From positions 1 to 57,350 of the forward strand of contig ONLK01000004.1 in NCBI GenBank assembly GCA_900318615.1: a stretch of 57,350 nucleotides of DNA, in the 5' to 3' direction. Every line of letters starts with the position of its first letter. The stretch's first letter is position 1. This document shows positions 26,330 to 34,218 of this stretch, piece by piece. The stretch comes from an uncultured Eubacteriales bacterium. Lineage in GTDB: Bacteria; Bacillota; Clostridia; Lachnospirales; Lachnospiraceae. The translations under genes and the position numbers were made by a program. The notes under the pieces were generated by a model. That model was not told the origin of the DNA. It worked only from the letters and a program-made list of their open reading frames with translations, and did not search any database.

Positions 26330-27208
26330 CGTCATACAATGTCCGGCACGGTTATACCGGTAGACCGCGTCTGCCAGGAACTCCTGATCTGCCACCTGCG
26401 TCCGGTTGATATCCGTCACCATGGAAAGCAGCTGCGTTTCGTCCATACCTTCCTGTGCCGGCAGCAGCAGGCATTCATGCACCGAACTTGGCAGTACATA
26501 GTAATCCGATGCGAAGAAGTCGGCTATTTTTTCCTGTATTTCCTTCTCTGTAATCCAATAAGCCCCGTACATCCGGCGCACATTTGAAAGCACATACAGC
26601 TTTGTATCGGCATTCTCTTCCTTCCAGTCCTTCTGTCCCAGATAATTTTTCATGAGTTCCGATATACTCATAAACTGCACCGGATATCTGAGTTTCATAT
26701 TCATAACGGCCTCCTGGTGTACTCTTTCCTCCGTAACCCCCCATTCCTGCATCATATGGTTGCGGACCATAAACCCGCCGGCAGAATTTTCCTGATCATC
26801 CAGAATACAGTAATAAACAATCGTCAGGTTCAAAAAATCCCGGTGGGGTACATCCTCCAGAATATCCTTGTTTTTCTCCCTGTTCACCAGATGGCCCACC
26901 AGCCTGTCACGAATATTGTTGAAATTCTCCAGGAAATCAAAGGTTGAATCTTTAACTGCCCGGCTGTCCTCACATATGGAAAGTATATTGCTGACAATTT
27001 CTTCCACCTTCATTCCCTGAAGATAGTTCTTAAAACATTCATCCATATGGAAGGAAGGGCTCAGAACAGAATTCGTTATCTGAACAACCATACAGTCCAG
27101 GAATACACCGTTGTTTTTTCTGACTCGTTTAATTCGAACCTTGTCTCCCTCTCTGAGGCCGGCATGAACCTGTTTTTCTACCTCCTGCAAAAAATCCCGA
27201 TAATACAT
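26315..27208 (-). CDS. DUF5688-family protein of unknown function
   Basis: A 297-residue soluble protein with no signal peptide or membrane segment. I recognise the pattern of DUF5688 (YYRDFLQEVEKQV at the start, NNGVFLDCMVV, the FHMDECFKNYLQG region, later YVLSNVRRMYGAYWI), a family frequent and often repeated in Lachnospiraceae. No catalytic motif is evident. GGAGA precedes the ATG and a strong promoter lies 100 bases upstream, so it is expressed alone. Function cannot be named. Confidence 0.75.
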   Translation of the reverse strand: MYYRDFLQEVEKQVHAGLREGDKVRIKRVRKNNGVFLDCMVVQITNSVLSPSFHMDECFKNYLQGMKVEEIVSNILSICEDSRAVKDSTFDFLENFNNIRDRLVGHLVNREKNKDILEDVPHRDFLNLTIVYYCILDDQENSAGGFMVRNHMMQEWGVTEERVHQEAVMNMKLRYPVQFMSISELMKNYLGQKDWKEENADTKLYVLSNVRRMYGAYWITEKEIQEKIADFFASDYYVLPSSVHECLLLPAQEGMDETQLLSMVTDINRTQVADQEFLADAVYRYNRAGHCMTLAAG

Positions 27209-27309
27209 GATGTCTCCTTTCAGAAATGACCAAAAATAAAAACAGTAAAAATAAAAGGCAATAGATATGATTCAGGAAATGATGTTTTATAATGTATGTA
27301 AGCAGGTTC

Positions 27310-27338
27310 ATAATATCACGTATTGTATATACTGTCAA
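27310..27338 (-). promoter_or_regulatory. Promoter of the DUF5688 gene
   Basis: On the minus strand a perfect TTGACA at 27333-27338 and TATTAT at 27310-27315 are separated by 17 bases. The leader of about 95 bases is very rich in A and T. Confidence 0.8.
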
Positions 27339-27346
27339 TATTATTG

Positions 27347-27390
27347 TTTTTAAAGATAAAAAATAAGCCGGGATGAATATACCATCCCGG
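27347..27390 (-). terminator. Terminator after ung
   Basis: On the minus strand CCGGGATG and CATCCCGG form a perfect eight-pair stem, followed by CTTATTTTTTAT. It lies just after the ung stop. Confidence 0.85.
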
Positions 27391-27417
27391 TATTACGTGT
27401 CCGGCCGCCCCGTCCCC

Positions 27418-28092
27418 TCAGATATCTTCAATCTGCCAGTCGACAGGGGTAAGTCCGTTCATCTTCAGATATTTATTTGTCTTTGAAAAATGCCGGCAAC
27501 CGAAAAACCCGTTGTACGCAGACAGAGGACTTGGATGCGCGGCCTTCAAAATCAGATGTTCAGGATTCGTAAGCATCATCTCCTTCGCCTGCGCCTGTCT
27601 TCCCCAGAGAAGAAAGGCAATCGGACGGTCTTCCTCATTCAGAGCCCGGATCGCTGCATCCGTAAATTCTTCCCAGCCGATTCCCTTATGAGAATTGGCC
27701 CGGTGTGCACGCACGGTAAGCACAGTATTGAGAAGTAAAACTCCCTGCTGTGCCCACTTGACCAGACTTCCGTTATTCGGGATCCGGCAGCCGAGGTCAT
27801 CATGCAGTTCTTTATAAATATTTTGAAGAGAAGGAGGAATGTCGATTCCCGGATTGACGGAAAAGCAAAGCCCCTGCGCCTGCCCCGGCTCATGATAGGG
27901 ATCCTGTCCCAGAATGACGGCCTTCACCTTATGCAGCGGTGTCAGCTCAAAAGCCTTGAAAATGTCATTTGCCGGCGGATAAACAGTTTCCGTCCGGTAT
28001 TCACTGAGTACCTTTTTATACAAAGAAGCGTAATAAGGTTTCCCGAATTCAGGTTTCAACGGTTCCAGCCAGTCGTTGCTGATCGCTGCCAT
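27418..28092 (-). CDS. ung: Uracil-DNA glycosylase, family 1
   Basis: Removes uracil from DNA. The 224 residues include the catalytic-water loop GQDPYHEPGQAQGLCFSV with its Asp near 64 and the minor-groove loop HPSPLSAYNGFFGCRHFSK with its His near 187. Size is normal. GGGAG precedes the ATG. It follows hisF by 33 bases and ends at a strong terminator, so it closes the hisH-hisF-ung unit. Confidence 0.97.
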   Translation of the reverse strand: MAAISNDWLEPLKPEFGKPYYASLYKKVLSEYRTETVYPPANDIFKAFELTPLHKVKAVILGQDPYHEPGQAQGLCFSVNPGIDIPPSLQNIYKELHDDLGCRIPNNGSLVKWAQQGVLLLNTVLTVRAHRANSHKGIGWEEFTDAAIRALNEEDRPIAFLLWGRQAQAKEMMLTNPEHLILKAAHPSPLSAYNGFFGCRHFSKTNKYLKMNGLTPVDWQIEDI

Positions 28093-28125
28093 GATAATCT
28101 CCCTTCCAGGTGCCGTGCATCCTTT

Positions 28126-28884
28126 TTACATGCGGACGCTGACCCCGCGATCCTTCAGATACTGTTTCAGATCCGGAATTTCAAGTTCCTTATAGTGAAA
28201 AAGAGACGCAGCCAGCGCAGCGTCTGCCTTTCCCTCCGTCAGCGCTTCATAAAAATGCTCCTTCGTTCCGGCGCCTCCGGATGCGATTACCGGTATGGAA
28301 ACATTTTCTGCAATCCTGCGCGTAAGCTCCAGGTCATAACCCGCTTTGGTTCCGTCGCAGTCCATAGACGTCAGAAGGATTTCACCGGCGCCGAGACGGT
28401 CTGCCCTCATTGCCCATTCGACCGCGTCGATGCCCATATCTACTCTGCCGCCGTTCTTATAGACGTTCCAGCCGCCATCCTCCCGCCGTTTGGCATCGAT
28501 GGCGACTACCACACACTGACGCCCGAACTTATCCGCCGCGTCGCTGATGAGCTGCGGATTCATGAGAGCCGCCGTATTAACGGATATTTTATCCGCGCCT
28601 TCCCGCAGGAGCGTCCGGAAATCATCCACGGTGCGGATACCGCCGCCTACGGTAAACGGAATAAACACACGTTCCGCTACCTTGCGTACCATATCTGTGA
28701 CCGTATCACGGCCGTCGCTGGAAGCGGTAATATCCAGAAATACAAGTTCGTCGGCACCGGCCCGATCGTACGCCTCTGCTATTTCCACCGGATCTCCGGC
28801 ATCCCTGAGGTGTACAAAATTGACTCCCTTGACGACACGGCCATTGTTGACATCCAGGCATGGAATTATTCTCTTGGTAAACAT
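28126..28884 (-). CDS. hisF: Imidazole glycerol phosphate synthase, cyclase subunit
   Basis: Uses ammonia from HisH to convert PRFAR into imidazole glycerol phosphate and AICAR in histidine synthesis. The 252-residue barrel starts with [16 protein letters not shown] (catalytic Asp11) and includes GGGIRT and [11 protein letters not shown] phosphate-binding loops and [13 protein letters not shown]. It lies 11 bases after hisH. No other his genes are in the window. Confidence 0.97.
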   Translation of the reverse strand: MFTKRIIPCLDVNNGRVVKGVNFVHLRDAGDPVEIAEAYDRAGADELVFLDITASSDGRDTVTDMVRKVAERVFIPFTVGGGIRTVDDFRTLLREGADKISVNTAALMNPQLISDAADKFGRQCVVVAIDAKRREDGGWNVYKNGGRVDMGIDAVEWAMRADRLGAGEILLTSMDCDGTKAGYDLELTRRIAENVSIPVIASGGAGTKEHFYEALTEGKADAALAASLFHYKELEIPDLKQYLKDRGVSVRM

Positions 28885-28895
28885 GGCGGCTCCTT

Positions 28896-29501
28896 TCAGA
28901 CGTTAAGAAAATTTTGAAGTACCTTCAGGCCCATTGTACTGCTTTTTTCCGGATGAAATTGCGTTGCAAACACATTTCCCTGTTCCACCGATGCATCGAT
29001 CGTTACTCCATATTCCGTCTGTGCTGTCACGACACCCCGGTCAGCAGCCTTCAGATAATAGGAATGTACAAAATACATATACGTTCCTTCGGGTATTTTG
29101 TCAAACAATCTTCCCGGATGCGGATAGGAAAGATTGTTCCATCCCATGTGCGGAACCTTGCGCCCTTCTCCTTCCGGAATTTTCAGAATACTTCCCTTCA
29201 GAACCCCCAGTCCCGGGATCCCGGGTGCTTCCTCGCTGCCGTCGAACAGAAGCTGCAGTCCGACGCAGATGCCAAGAAACGGAATGTTCTTTGAAACAGC
29301 CTGATAAATCACCTGATCCAGCCCGTACATGCGCAGATGTTCCATGCAGTCGCCAAAATTTCCTACGCCCGGAAGAATAATATGACCGGCGGAAAGGATT
29401 TCGTCTTTATTCCTGGTAACCACCGGAGTATCCCCGATGCGGAGCAGTGCTTTTTCCACACTTTTGATATTTCCTGCATCATAATCGATAATTGCTGCCA
29501 T
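28896..29501 (-). CDS. hisH: Imidazole glycerol phosphate synthase, glutaminase subunit
   Basis: Class I glutamine amidotransferase that feeds ammonia to HisF. The 201 residues have [16 protein letters not shown] at the start, the nucleophile Cys in [11 protein letters not shown] near residue 80, and the His-Glu pair in [11 protein letters not shown] start at the ATG at 29501, with AGGAG nine bases upstream; the longer frame is not HisH-like. Confidence 0.96.
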   Translation of the reverse strand: MAAIIDYDAGNIKSVEKALLRIGDTPVVTRNKDEILSAGHIILPGVGNFGDCMEHLRMYGLDQVIYQAVSKNIPFLGICVGLQLLFDGSEEAPGIPGLGVLKGSILKIPEGEGRKVPHMGWNNLSYPHPGRLFDKIPEGTYMYFVHSYYLKAADRGVVTAQTEYGVTIDASVEQGNVFATQFHPEKSSTMGLKVLQNFLNV

Positions 29502-29599
29502 GGCTATATTCTCCTGTGTTCCTATCCAAATGCTCTGCTTCGTTACAAAATGATCTGTTTCGAACCTTTTCGTCCATAAGCGCAGCTTAGTCCACAAAA

Positions 29600-30133
29600 T
29601 CAGCTGCCGGAAATCATTTCCGCCGCAAAATCAGCCGCATTTTCCCGGACGGCCGTTCCTCTGCCGTCCAGTCCCTCCGGCAAAAAGGCCAGGCTGTGAT
29701 GAACCGTAATCAAATGTGACTTCTGCGCAATTTTTGCTGTCTTTTCAAAGGGCCAGCGTATCAGCTGCGGCTGCATTATTCCGACTCCAAGCAGCATCAG
29801 GCATGCCTTTTTCGACGGTGCGGAACCAAGCCAGTTCAGATAAGAGTTCCACTGCTTCTCCTGATCCGGATATTCCGGCGGCCGGGTACAGTACGGCGCA
29901 CTGATAAACAAAGAAGTAATTTTCGACTCAAAAATCAGATGATCCGGGTTCTGTGTCAGAACAAAATACGGCTTTCCTCGAAACATTCGAACCATGTCAT
30001 CGTACGCATCCCGTATCTTCCTTTGGTCATCCTCACCGGCATAAGACGCATCCAGTTCCTCCCCGACACCTGCCAGTATAAAATCCGAATCGTCTATGAT
30101 CTGATTGATTTTCTTCCGAATTTCGCTGTCCAT
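29600..30133 (-). CDS. Degenerate sirtuin-like (Sir2-fold) protein
   Basis: A 177-residue protein I do not recognise by name. The layout recalls Sir2 proteins: DDSDFILAGVGEELDAS stands where GAGIS is usual, VLTQNPDHL matches the TQNxD loop, and LMLLGVGIMQPQLIRWP stands where GTSLxVxP lies. The catalytic His and the paired zinc cysteines are not seen, so deacetylase activity is doubtful. GGAGGG lies nine bases before the chosen ATG at 30133. It precedes hisH by 98 bases. Fold assignment is an inference. Confidence 0.6.
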   Translation of the reverse strand: MDSEIRKKINQIIDDSDFILAGVGEELDASYAGEDDQRKIRDAYDDMVRMFRGKPYFVLTQNPDHLIFESKITSLFISAPYCTRPPEYPDQEKQWNSYLNWLGSAPSKKACLMLLGVGIMQPQLIRWPFEKTAKIAQKSHLITVHHSLAFLPEGLDGRGTAVRENAADFAAEMISGS

Positions 30134-30154
30134 GGATACCAGCCCTCCGTGTTG

Positions 30155-30193
30155 AAATAAAACTGCCACGCCGGGCTGGCATGGCAGTTTTCA
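30155..30193 (-). terminator. Terminator after the decarboxylase operon
   Basis: On the minus strand AAAACTGCCA and TGGCAGTTTT form a ten-pair stem and are followed by ATTTC. It lies about 45 bases beyond the oadA stop. A GC-rich dyad (GTCCGG/CCGGAC) lies nearer the stop at about 30211-30231. Confidence 0.7.
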
Positions 30194-30236
30194 CATTTGT
30201 TATTTTTCGTCCGGGCGCCCGGGCCGGACATTATTT

Positions 30237-31661
30237 TCAGACAGGATACGCTCCGTCTTTCTCATCGGCAGCAGACGGATCAATCTTCGTCTGCTGTGCC
30301 TGTCTGTATTTGAAGAAGTCTACCGCTACCTGCGGGAACAGGGCGTACGTAAGAACATCCTCATCCTGCTGCTTCCACGGAGCTACTTCTTTCTCCAGTT
30401 TCTCAAGCTGCGGCGGAATATCATCAGCCGGCCGATAGGTGATGACCTTGGCATCGCCGATGCACTTCTTCTGTACTTCCTTATTAAACGGCTTTACGGT
30501 TGCACCGTATTTGCCGGAAAGGAAATCCTTGGACTGCTGCGGAACCATATCGTAGCGCTGTCCGCCATTATGCAGACTGATAATATTCATAACAGCCTGG
30601 GTTCCGACAATCTGTGAGGACGGTGTAACCAGAGGCGGTTCTCCAAAGTCCTTGCGAACCCTCGGAACTTCCTCCAGTACTTCATAGAAGTACTTCTCCG
30701 CACCCATCTTCTGAAGCTGGCTTGTCAGGTTGGAAAGCATGCCGCCCGGTACCTGATACTGCAGAGTCTTGATGTTGACACCCAGGTTCTTCGTGTTCAT
30801 CAGTCCGTCCTTCAGACATTCCTCGCGGTACGGACGGAAGTAATCGGCAATCTCGCACAGAAGGTTCAGATCCAGACCGGTATCATGCGGAGTACCCTTG
30901 AAAGCTTCGACCATAACCTCGGTTGCAGGCTGAGAAGTTCCCAGGGCGAACGGCGACATAGCGCAGTCAATAACGTCAACGCCTGCCTCTACCGCCTTCA
31001 TGTAGGTCATGGACGCTTCGCCGGAGGTGTAATGTGTATGCAGCTGAATCGGAAGAGATGTCGCTTCCTTCAGAGCATGTACCAGTTCCTCCGCCTTGTA
31101 CGGAAGAAGAAGACCTGCCATATCCTTGATGCAGATGGAATTGGCACCCATCTCTTCAATTCTTTTGGCAATGTCAACCCAGTAATCCAGTGTATAGGAA
31201 TCACCCAGTGTGTAGGAAAGAGCCACCTGTGCATGGCCGCCTTCCTTGTTGGCTGCCTTTACAGCGGTCTGAAGGTTTCTCAGATCGTTAACACAGTCGA
31301 AAATACGAATGATATCAATACCATTCGCAATAGACTTCTGCACAAAGTATTCTACAACATCATCCGCATACGGTGCATAGCCCAGAATGTTCTGTCCTCT
31401 GAAAAGCATCTGCAGCTTGGTGTGTTTGAATCCGTCGCGAAGCATTCTCAGTCTTTCCCACGGATCTTCATGAAGGAAACGAAGGGAAGCATCAAAAGTT
31501 GCACCGCCCCAGCATTCTACGGAATGATATCCGACCTTGTCCATCTTATCGATGATCGGCAGCATCTCCCCGGTCGGCATACGTGTTGCAATGAGGGACT
31601 GATGCGCGTCACGCAGAACAGTTTCAGTAATCTTAACAGGTTTTTTAACTACCTCTGCCAT
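30237..31661 (-). CDS. oadA: Oxaloacetate decarboxylase alpha / pyruvate carboxyltransferase subunit
   Basis: Carboxyltransferase that moves CO2 between oxaloacetate and biotin. The 474 residues open with ITETVLRDAHQSLIATRM, bear the metal-binding HTHYTSG and GVDVIDCAMSPFA, and lack the C-terminal biotin domain. Biotin is carried by the separate protein in the same operon. This short form resembles both OadA and the 5S subunit of propionibacterial transcarboxylase. It is last in the operon, 92 bases after the beta subunit. Confidence 0.93.
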   Translation of the reverse strand: MAEVVKKPVKITETVLRDAHQSLIATRMPTGEMLPIIDKMDKVGYHSVECWGGATFDASLRFLHEDPWERLRMLRDGFKHTKLQMLFRGQNILGYAPYADDVVEYFVQKSIANGIDIIRIFDCVNDLRNLQTAVKAANKEGGHAQVALSYTLGDSYTLDYWVDIAKRIEEMGANSICIKDMAGLLLPYKAEELVHALKEATSLPIQLHTHYTSGEASMTYMKAVEAGVDVIDCAMSPFALGTSQPATEVMVEAFKGTPHDTGLDLNLLCEIADYFRPYREECLKDGLMNTKNLGVNIKTLQYQVPGGMLSNLTSQLQKMGAEKYFYEVLEEVPRVRKDFGEPPLVTPSSQIVGTQAVMNIISLHNGGQRYDMVPQQSKDFLSGKYGATVKPFNKEVQKKCIGDAKVITYRPADDIPPQLEKLEKEVAPWKQQDEDVLTYALFPQVAVDFFKYRQAQQTKIDPSAADEKDGAYPV

Positions 31662-31695
31662 TGTTCAGTATCCTTTCTTAATACAATTTCTGCAT

Positions 31696-31720
31696 CGGGC
31701 TGCAAACAGCAGGCAGCCCG
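31696..31720 (-). repeat. Intercistronic hairpin between beta subunit gene and oadA
   Basis: Arms CGGGCTGC and GCAGCCCG enclose nine bases in the 92-base gap. No T run follows on the minus strand, so a role in RNA stability or differential expression is more likely than termination. Confidence 0.55.
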
Positions 31721-31753
31721 GCAAAAGATAAAGACCTCAAAATCGATCCGTCA

Positions 31754-32911
31754 TCAGACTCCGTAAATAGCCATGAAGGTACCGGCTGCAACAGCCGTAC
31801 CAATAACACCGGCTACGTTCGGTCCCATGGCATGCATCAGAAGGAAGTTGGTAGGATCTGCCTCCGCCCCGACTTTCTGCGAAACACGGGCTGCCATAGG
31901 AACAGCGGATACTCCTGCAGAACCAATCAGCGGATTGATCCTTCCATGTGTTGCCTTGCTCATCAGCTGGCCCAGCCATACGCCGCCGGCAGTACCAAAG
32001 GCGAAAGCCATCAGACCCAGAACAACGATTTTCAGGGTGCTGACATTCAGGAAGGCTTCTGCGCTTGTGGAAGCTCCTACAGAAGTTCCCAGAAGTATAA
32101 CTACGATATACATCAAAGCGTTGGATGCCGTTTCGGTCAGCTGTTTTACAACGCCGCATTCACGGAACAGGTTGCCAAGCATCAGCATACCAACCAGCGG
32201 TGCGGTTGTCGGCAGAATCATGCAGACAACAATGGTGATGATAATCGGGAACAGAATCTTTTCCAGTTTGGAAACCGGACGGAGCTGTTCCATCTTGATC
32301 TTCCGCTGTTCTTCCGATGTGAACATTTTCATGATCGGCGGCTGAATAATCGGAACCAGAGACATGTAGGAGTAAGCGGCGACAGCGATCGGTCCCATCA
32401 GATCCGTCTGCCCGAGTTTGCCGGCCAGGAAAATAGAAGTAGGTCCGTCGGCACCTCCGATAATGGAGATGGCGGCAGCTGCCTTCCCGTTGAATCCCAT
32501 GAGGATCGCCAGAAAATAAGCTACATAAATACCCAGCTGAGCGGCAGCTCCCAGGATGAAGCTGATGGGGTTTGCAATCAGCGGTCCGAAGTCCGTCATT
32601 GCGCCGACACCCATGAAGATAAGGGACGGAAGAATACTCCACTCATCCAGCTGATAGAAATAGTAGAACAGACCGCCGGCATGTTCGATTCCCATTACAT
32701 CCGTGTACGGAGCCGACATGCAGTCCGGATAGATATTTACGAGAAGCATGCCGAATGCGATCGGAACCAGCAGAAGCGGTTCAAAGTCATGAGCAATTGC
32801 CAAATACAGGAACACCAGCGCAACAATGATCATTACATAGTTGCCCGGTTTCAGAGTGTAGAAACCTGTCTGATGCCACAGATTCAACAATGTATTTCCA
32901 ATGTATGACAT
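31754..32911 (-). CDS. oadB: Sodium-pumping decarboxylase, beta subunit
   Basis: Integral membrane subunit that couples decarboxylation of carboxybiotin to sodium export. The 385 residues hold about ten hydrophobic helices and the conserved GGADGPTSIFLAGKL segment containing the Asp used in sodium and proton movement. LIGSAGVSAVPMAARV near the C-terminus is also typical. GGAGG precedes the ATG. The family is shared by oxaloacetate, methylmalonyl-CoA and glutaconyl-CoA decarboxylases, so the symbol is by analogy. Confidence 0.93.
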   Translation of the reverse strand: MSYIGNTLLNLWHQTGFYTLKPGNYVMIIVALVFLYLAIAHDFEPLLLVPIAFGMLLVNIYPDCMSAPYTDVMGIEHAGGLFYYFYQLDEWSILPSLIFMGVGAMTDFGPLIANPISFILGAAAQLGIYVAYFLAILMGFNGKAAAAISIIGGADGPTSIFLAGKLGQTDLMGPIAVAAYSYMSLVPIIQPPIMKMFTSEEQRKIKMEQLRPVSKLEKILFPIIITIVVCMILPTTAPLVGMLMLGNLFRECGVVKQLTETASNALMYIVVILLGTSVGASTSAEAFLNVSTLKIVVLGLMAFAFGTAGGVWLGQLMSKATHGRINPLIGSAGVSAVPMAARVSQKVGAEADPTNFLLMHAMGPNVAGVIGTAVAAGTFMAIYGV

Positions 32912-32965
32912 TTAATTACCTCCAGAAATATTTAAACTGCCATCAATTGCACTGTTAAATCTGAA

Positions 32966-33343
32966 TTAGTTCATGGTTGCAAGTACAGATCCGTTTTCCA
33001 CCGCATCTCCCGCTGCTACGTCGATGGAAGCAACGGTTCCATCCTGCGGAGCAACAACCGGGATTTCCATCTTCATGGCTTCCAGAGTGACGATCGCATC
33101 GCCGGCTTTAACCTTCTGGCCGACCTTTGCATTCACCTCGTATACCTTGCCCGGTACAGATGCCTTTACCTGAATGGAGCCGGCTCCTGCGGAAGCTGCC
33201 TTTTTAGCCGGAGCTGCCGCCGCCTTCGGTGCCGCCTTGGGAGCTGCCTTCGGTGCAGCTGCCGGTGCTGCGTTTTCAGCGCCTGTTTCTTCAACGGTTA
33301 CATCATATACATTTCCATTAACGGTGATCGTATAGCTCTTCAT
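32966..33343 (-). CDS. Biotin carrier subunit of the decarboxylase
   Basis: A 125-residue carrier. Residues 1-20 start the fold, an Ala-Pro-Lys linker follows (repeats of AAPK at about 26-45), and the biotinyl domain carries the modified lysine K91 in EAMKMEI. It shuttles carboxyl groups between the carboxyltransferase subunits and the membrane beta subunit (MmdC/GcdC type). AGGAGG precedes the ATG, 16 bases after the OadG-like gene. Confidence 0.95.
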   Translation of the reverse strand: MKSYTITVNGNVYDVTVEETGAENAAPAAAPKAAPKAAPKAAAAPAKKAASAGAGSIQVKASVPGKVYEVNAKVGQKVKAGDAIVTLEAMKMEIPVVAPQDGTVASIDVAAGDAVENGSVLATMN

Positions 33344-33359
33344 TATGAATTCCTCCTAC

Positions 33360-34202
33360 TCAGGCATTCTGCCAGTTCTTTCTGTTTGCTTTTTTGATAG
33401 AACGTACTACAAAACCATTCGTGCTCGTGCCCTCGGAGGCTGCCACAGCAGCCGTGATCACAGCGACAAGCTCCTCGTCATTGGTAAGATCTTCCTCTTC
33501 TTCAGCGGCGGTTTCCGGTGCGGCTGCCGCTTCAACAGCTTCCGCCTCCGTCTTCTTCTTATCTTTCCTGCCGCCGATCAGCTTAAAGCGGCTGATGACG
33601 AATGCAAGGAAAAGAAGAACAAGAAATACGATGCCCAGACCCATCAGGGTGTTCATTCCTGCCTGTGCCATCAGGTAACTCATCGGGTAATCCACATTCC
33701 AGGAAAGATCCATCGTCTGATTCTTCACATCATAGACAAAGTCAACATAGGCATCCGTATTATCAGAAAGCTGATCATAATTAACTTTGGCATGAATGGT
33801 ATACGTATTGCCTTCCGTTGAAAAGCTCTTGCTCTCAATTCCCTGATAGACTCCAAGTTCTTCCTTTACATCTCTCCAGCTGGCCATCATCTTTTTGGTG
33901 CTGTCATTGCCGTTATCAATGTAATAATTCAGCTCGTCATCCGTCATGGCGGACAGTTCGGAAAGAGTCTGATCCAGTACTGTTGCCAGCTGATCTTCCA
34001 GGCTGGCTGCTGCTTCCGTTTCACCTGTTGCTGCAGCTTCTTCCGTTGCTGCTTCAATGTCCTGAGCAGCCTCCGCCTCTTCCGACAGTTCCGCCTCGGT
34101 GGCCGTCTCCGGTTTTGCGGAATCTGCGGCGTAAGAAGGAACAGCAAACATGCCTGCCGAAAGCGAGCACGCAAGAAGAATAGCTTTAATTCTGTTTTTC
34201 AT
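33360..34202 (-). CDS. OadG-like subunit with signal peptide and external domain
   Basis: A 280-residue protein. Residues 1-25 look like a signal peptide ending PSYA. Residues 26-70 are acidic and Ala/Glu-rich. Residues 70-170 form a folded domain, likely extracytoplasmic. A membrane helix at 186-206 (GLGIVFLVLLFLAFVISRF) and the charged cytoplasmic tail resemble OadG, the small subunit that links the membrane and soluble parts of the pump. Usual OadG is under 100 residues, so the added N-terminal part is unusual. I chose the ATG at 34202, with GAGGTG eight bases upstream. Confidence 0.8.
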   Translation of the reverse strand: MKNRIKAILLACSLSAGMFAVPSYAADSAKPETATEAELSEEAEAAQDIEAATEEAAATGETEAAASLEDQLATVLDQTLSELSAMTDDELNYYIDNGNDSTKKMMASWRDVKEELGVYQGIESKSFSTEGNTYTIHAKVNYDQLSDNTDAYVDFVYDVKNQTMDLSWNVDYPMSYLMAQAGMNTLMGLGIVFLVLLFLAFVISRFKLIGGRKDKKKTEAEAVEAAAAPETAAEEEEDLTNDEELVAVITAAVAASEGTSTNGFVVRSIKKANRKNWQNA

Positions 34203-34218
34203 CTGCTTTTCACCTCGC

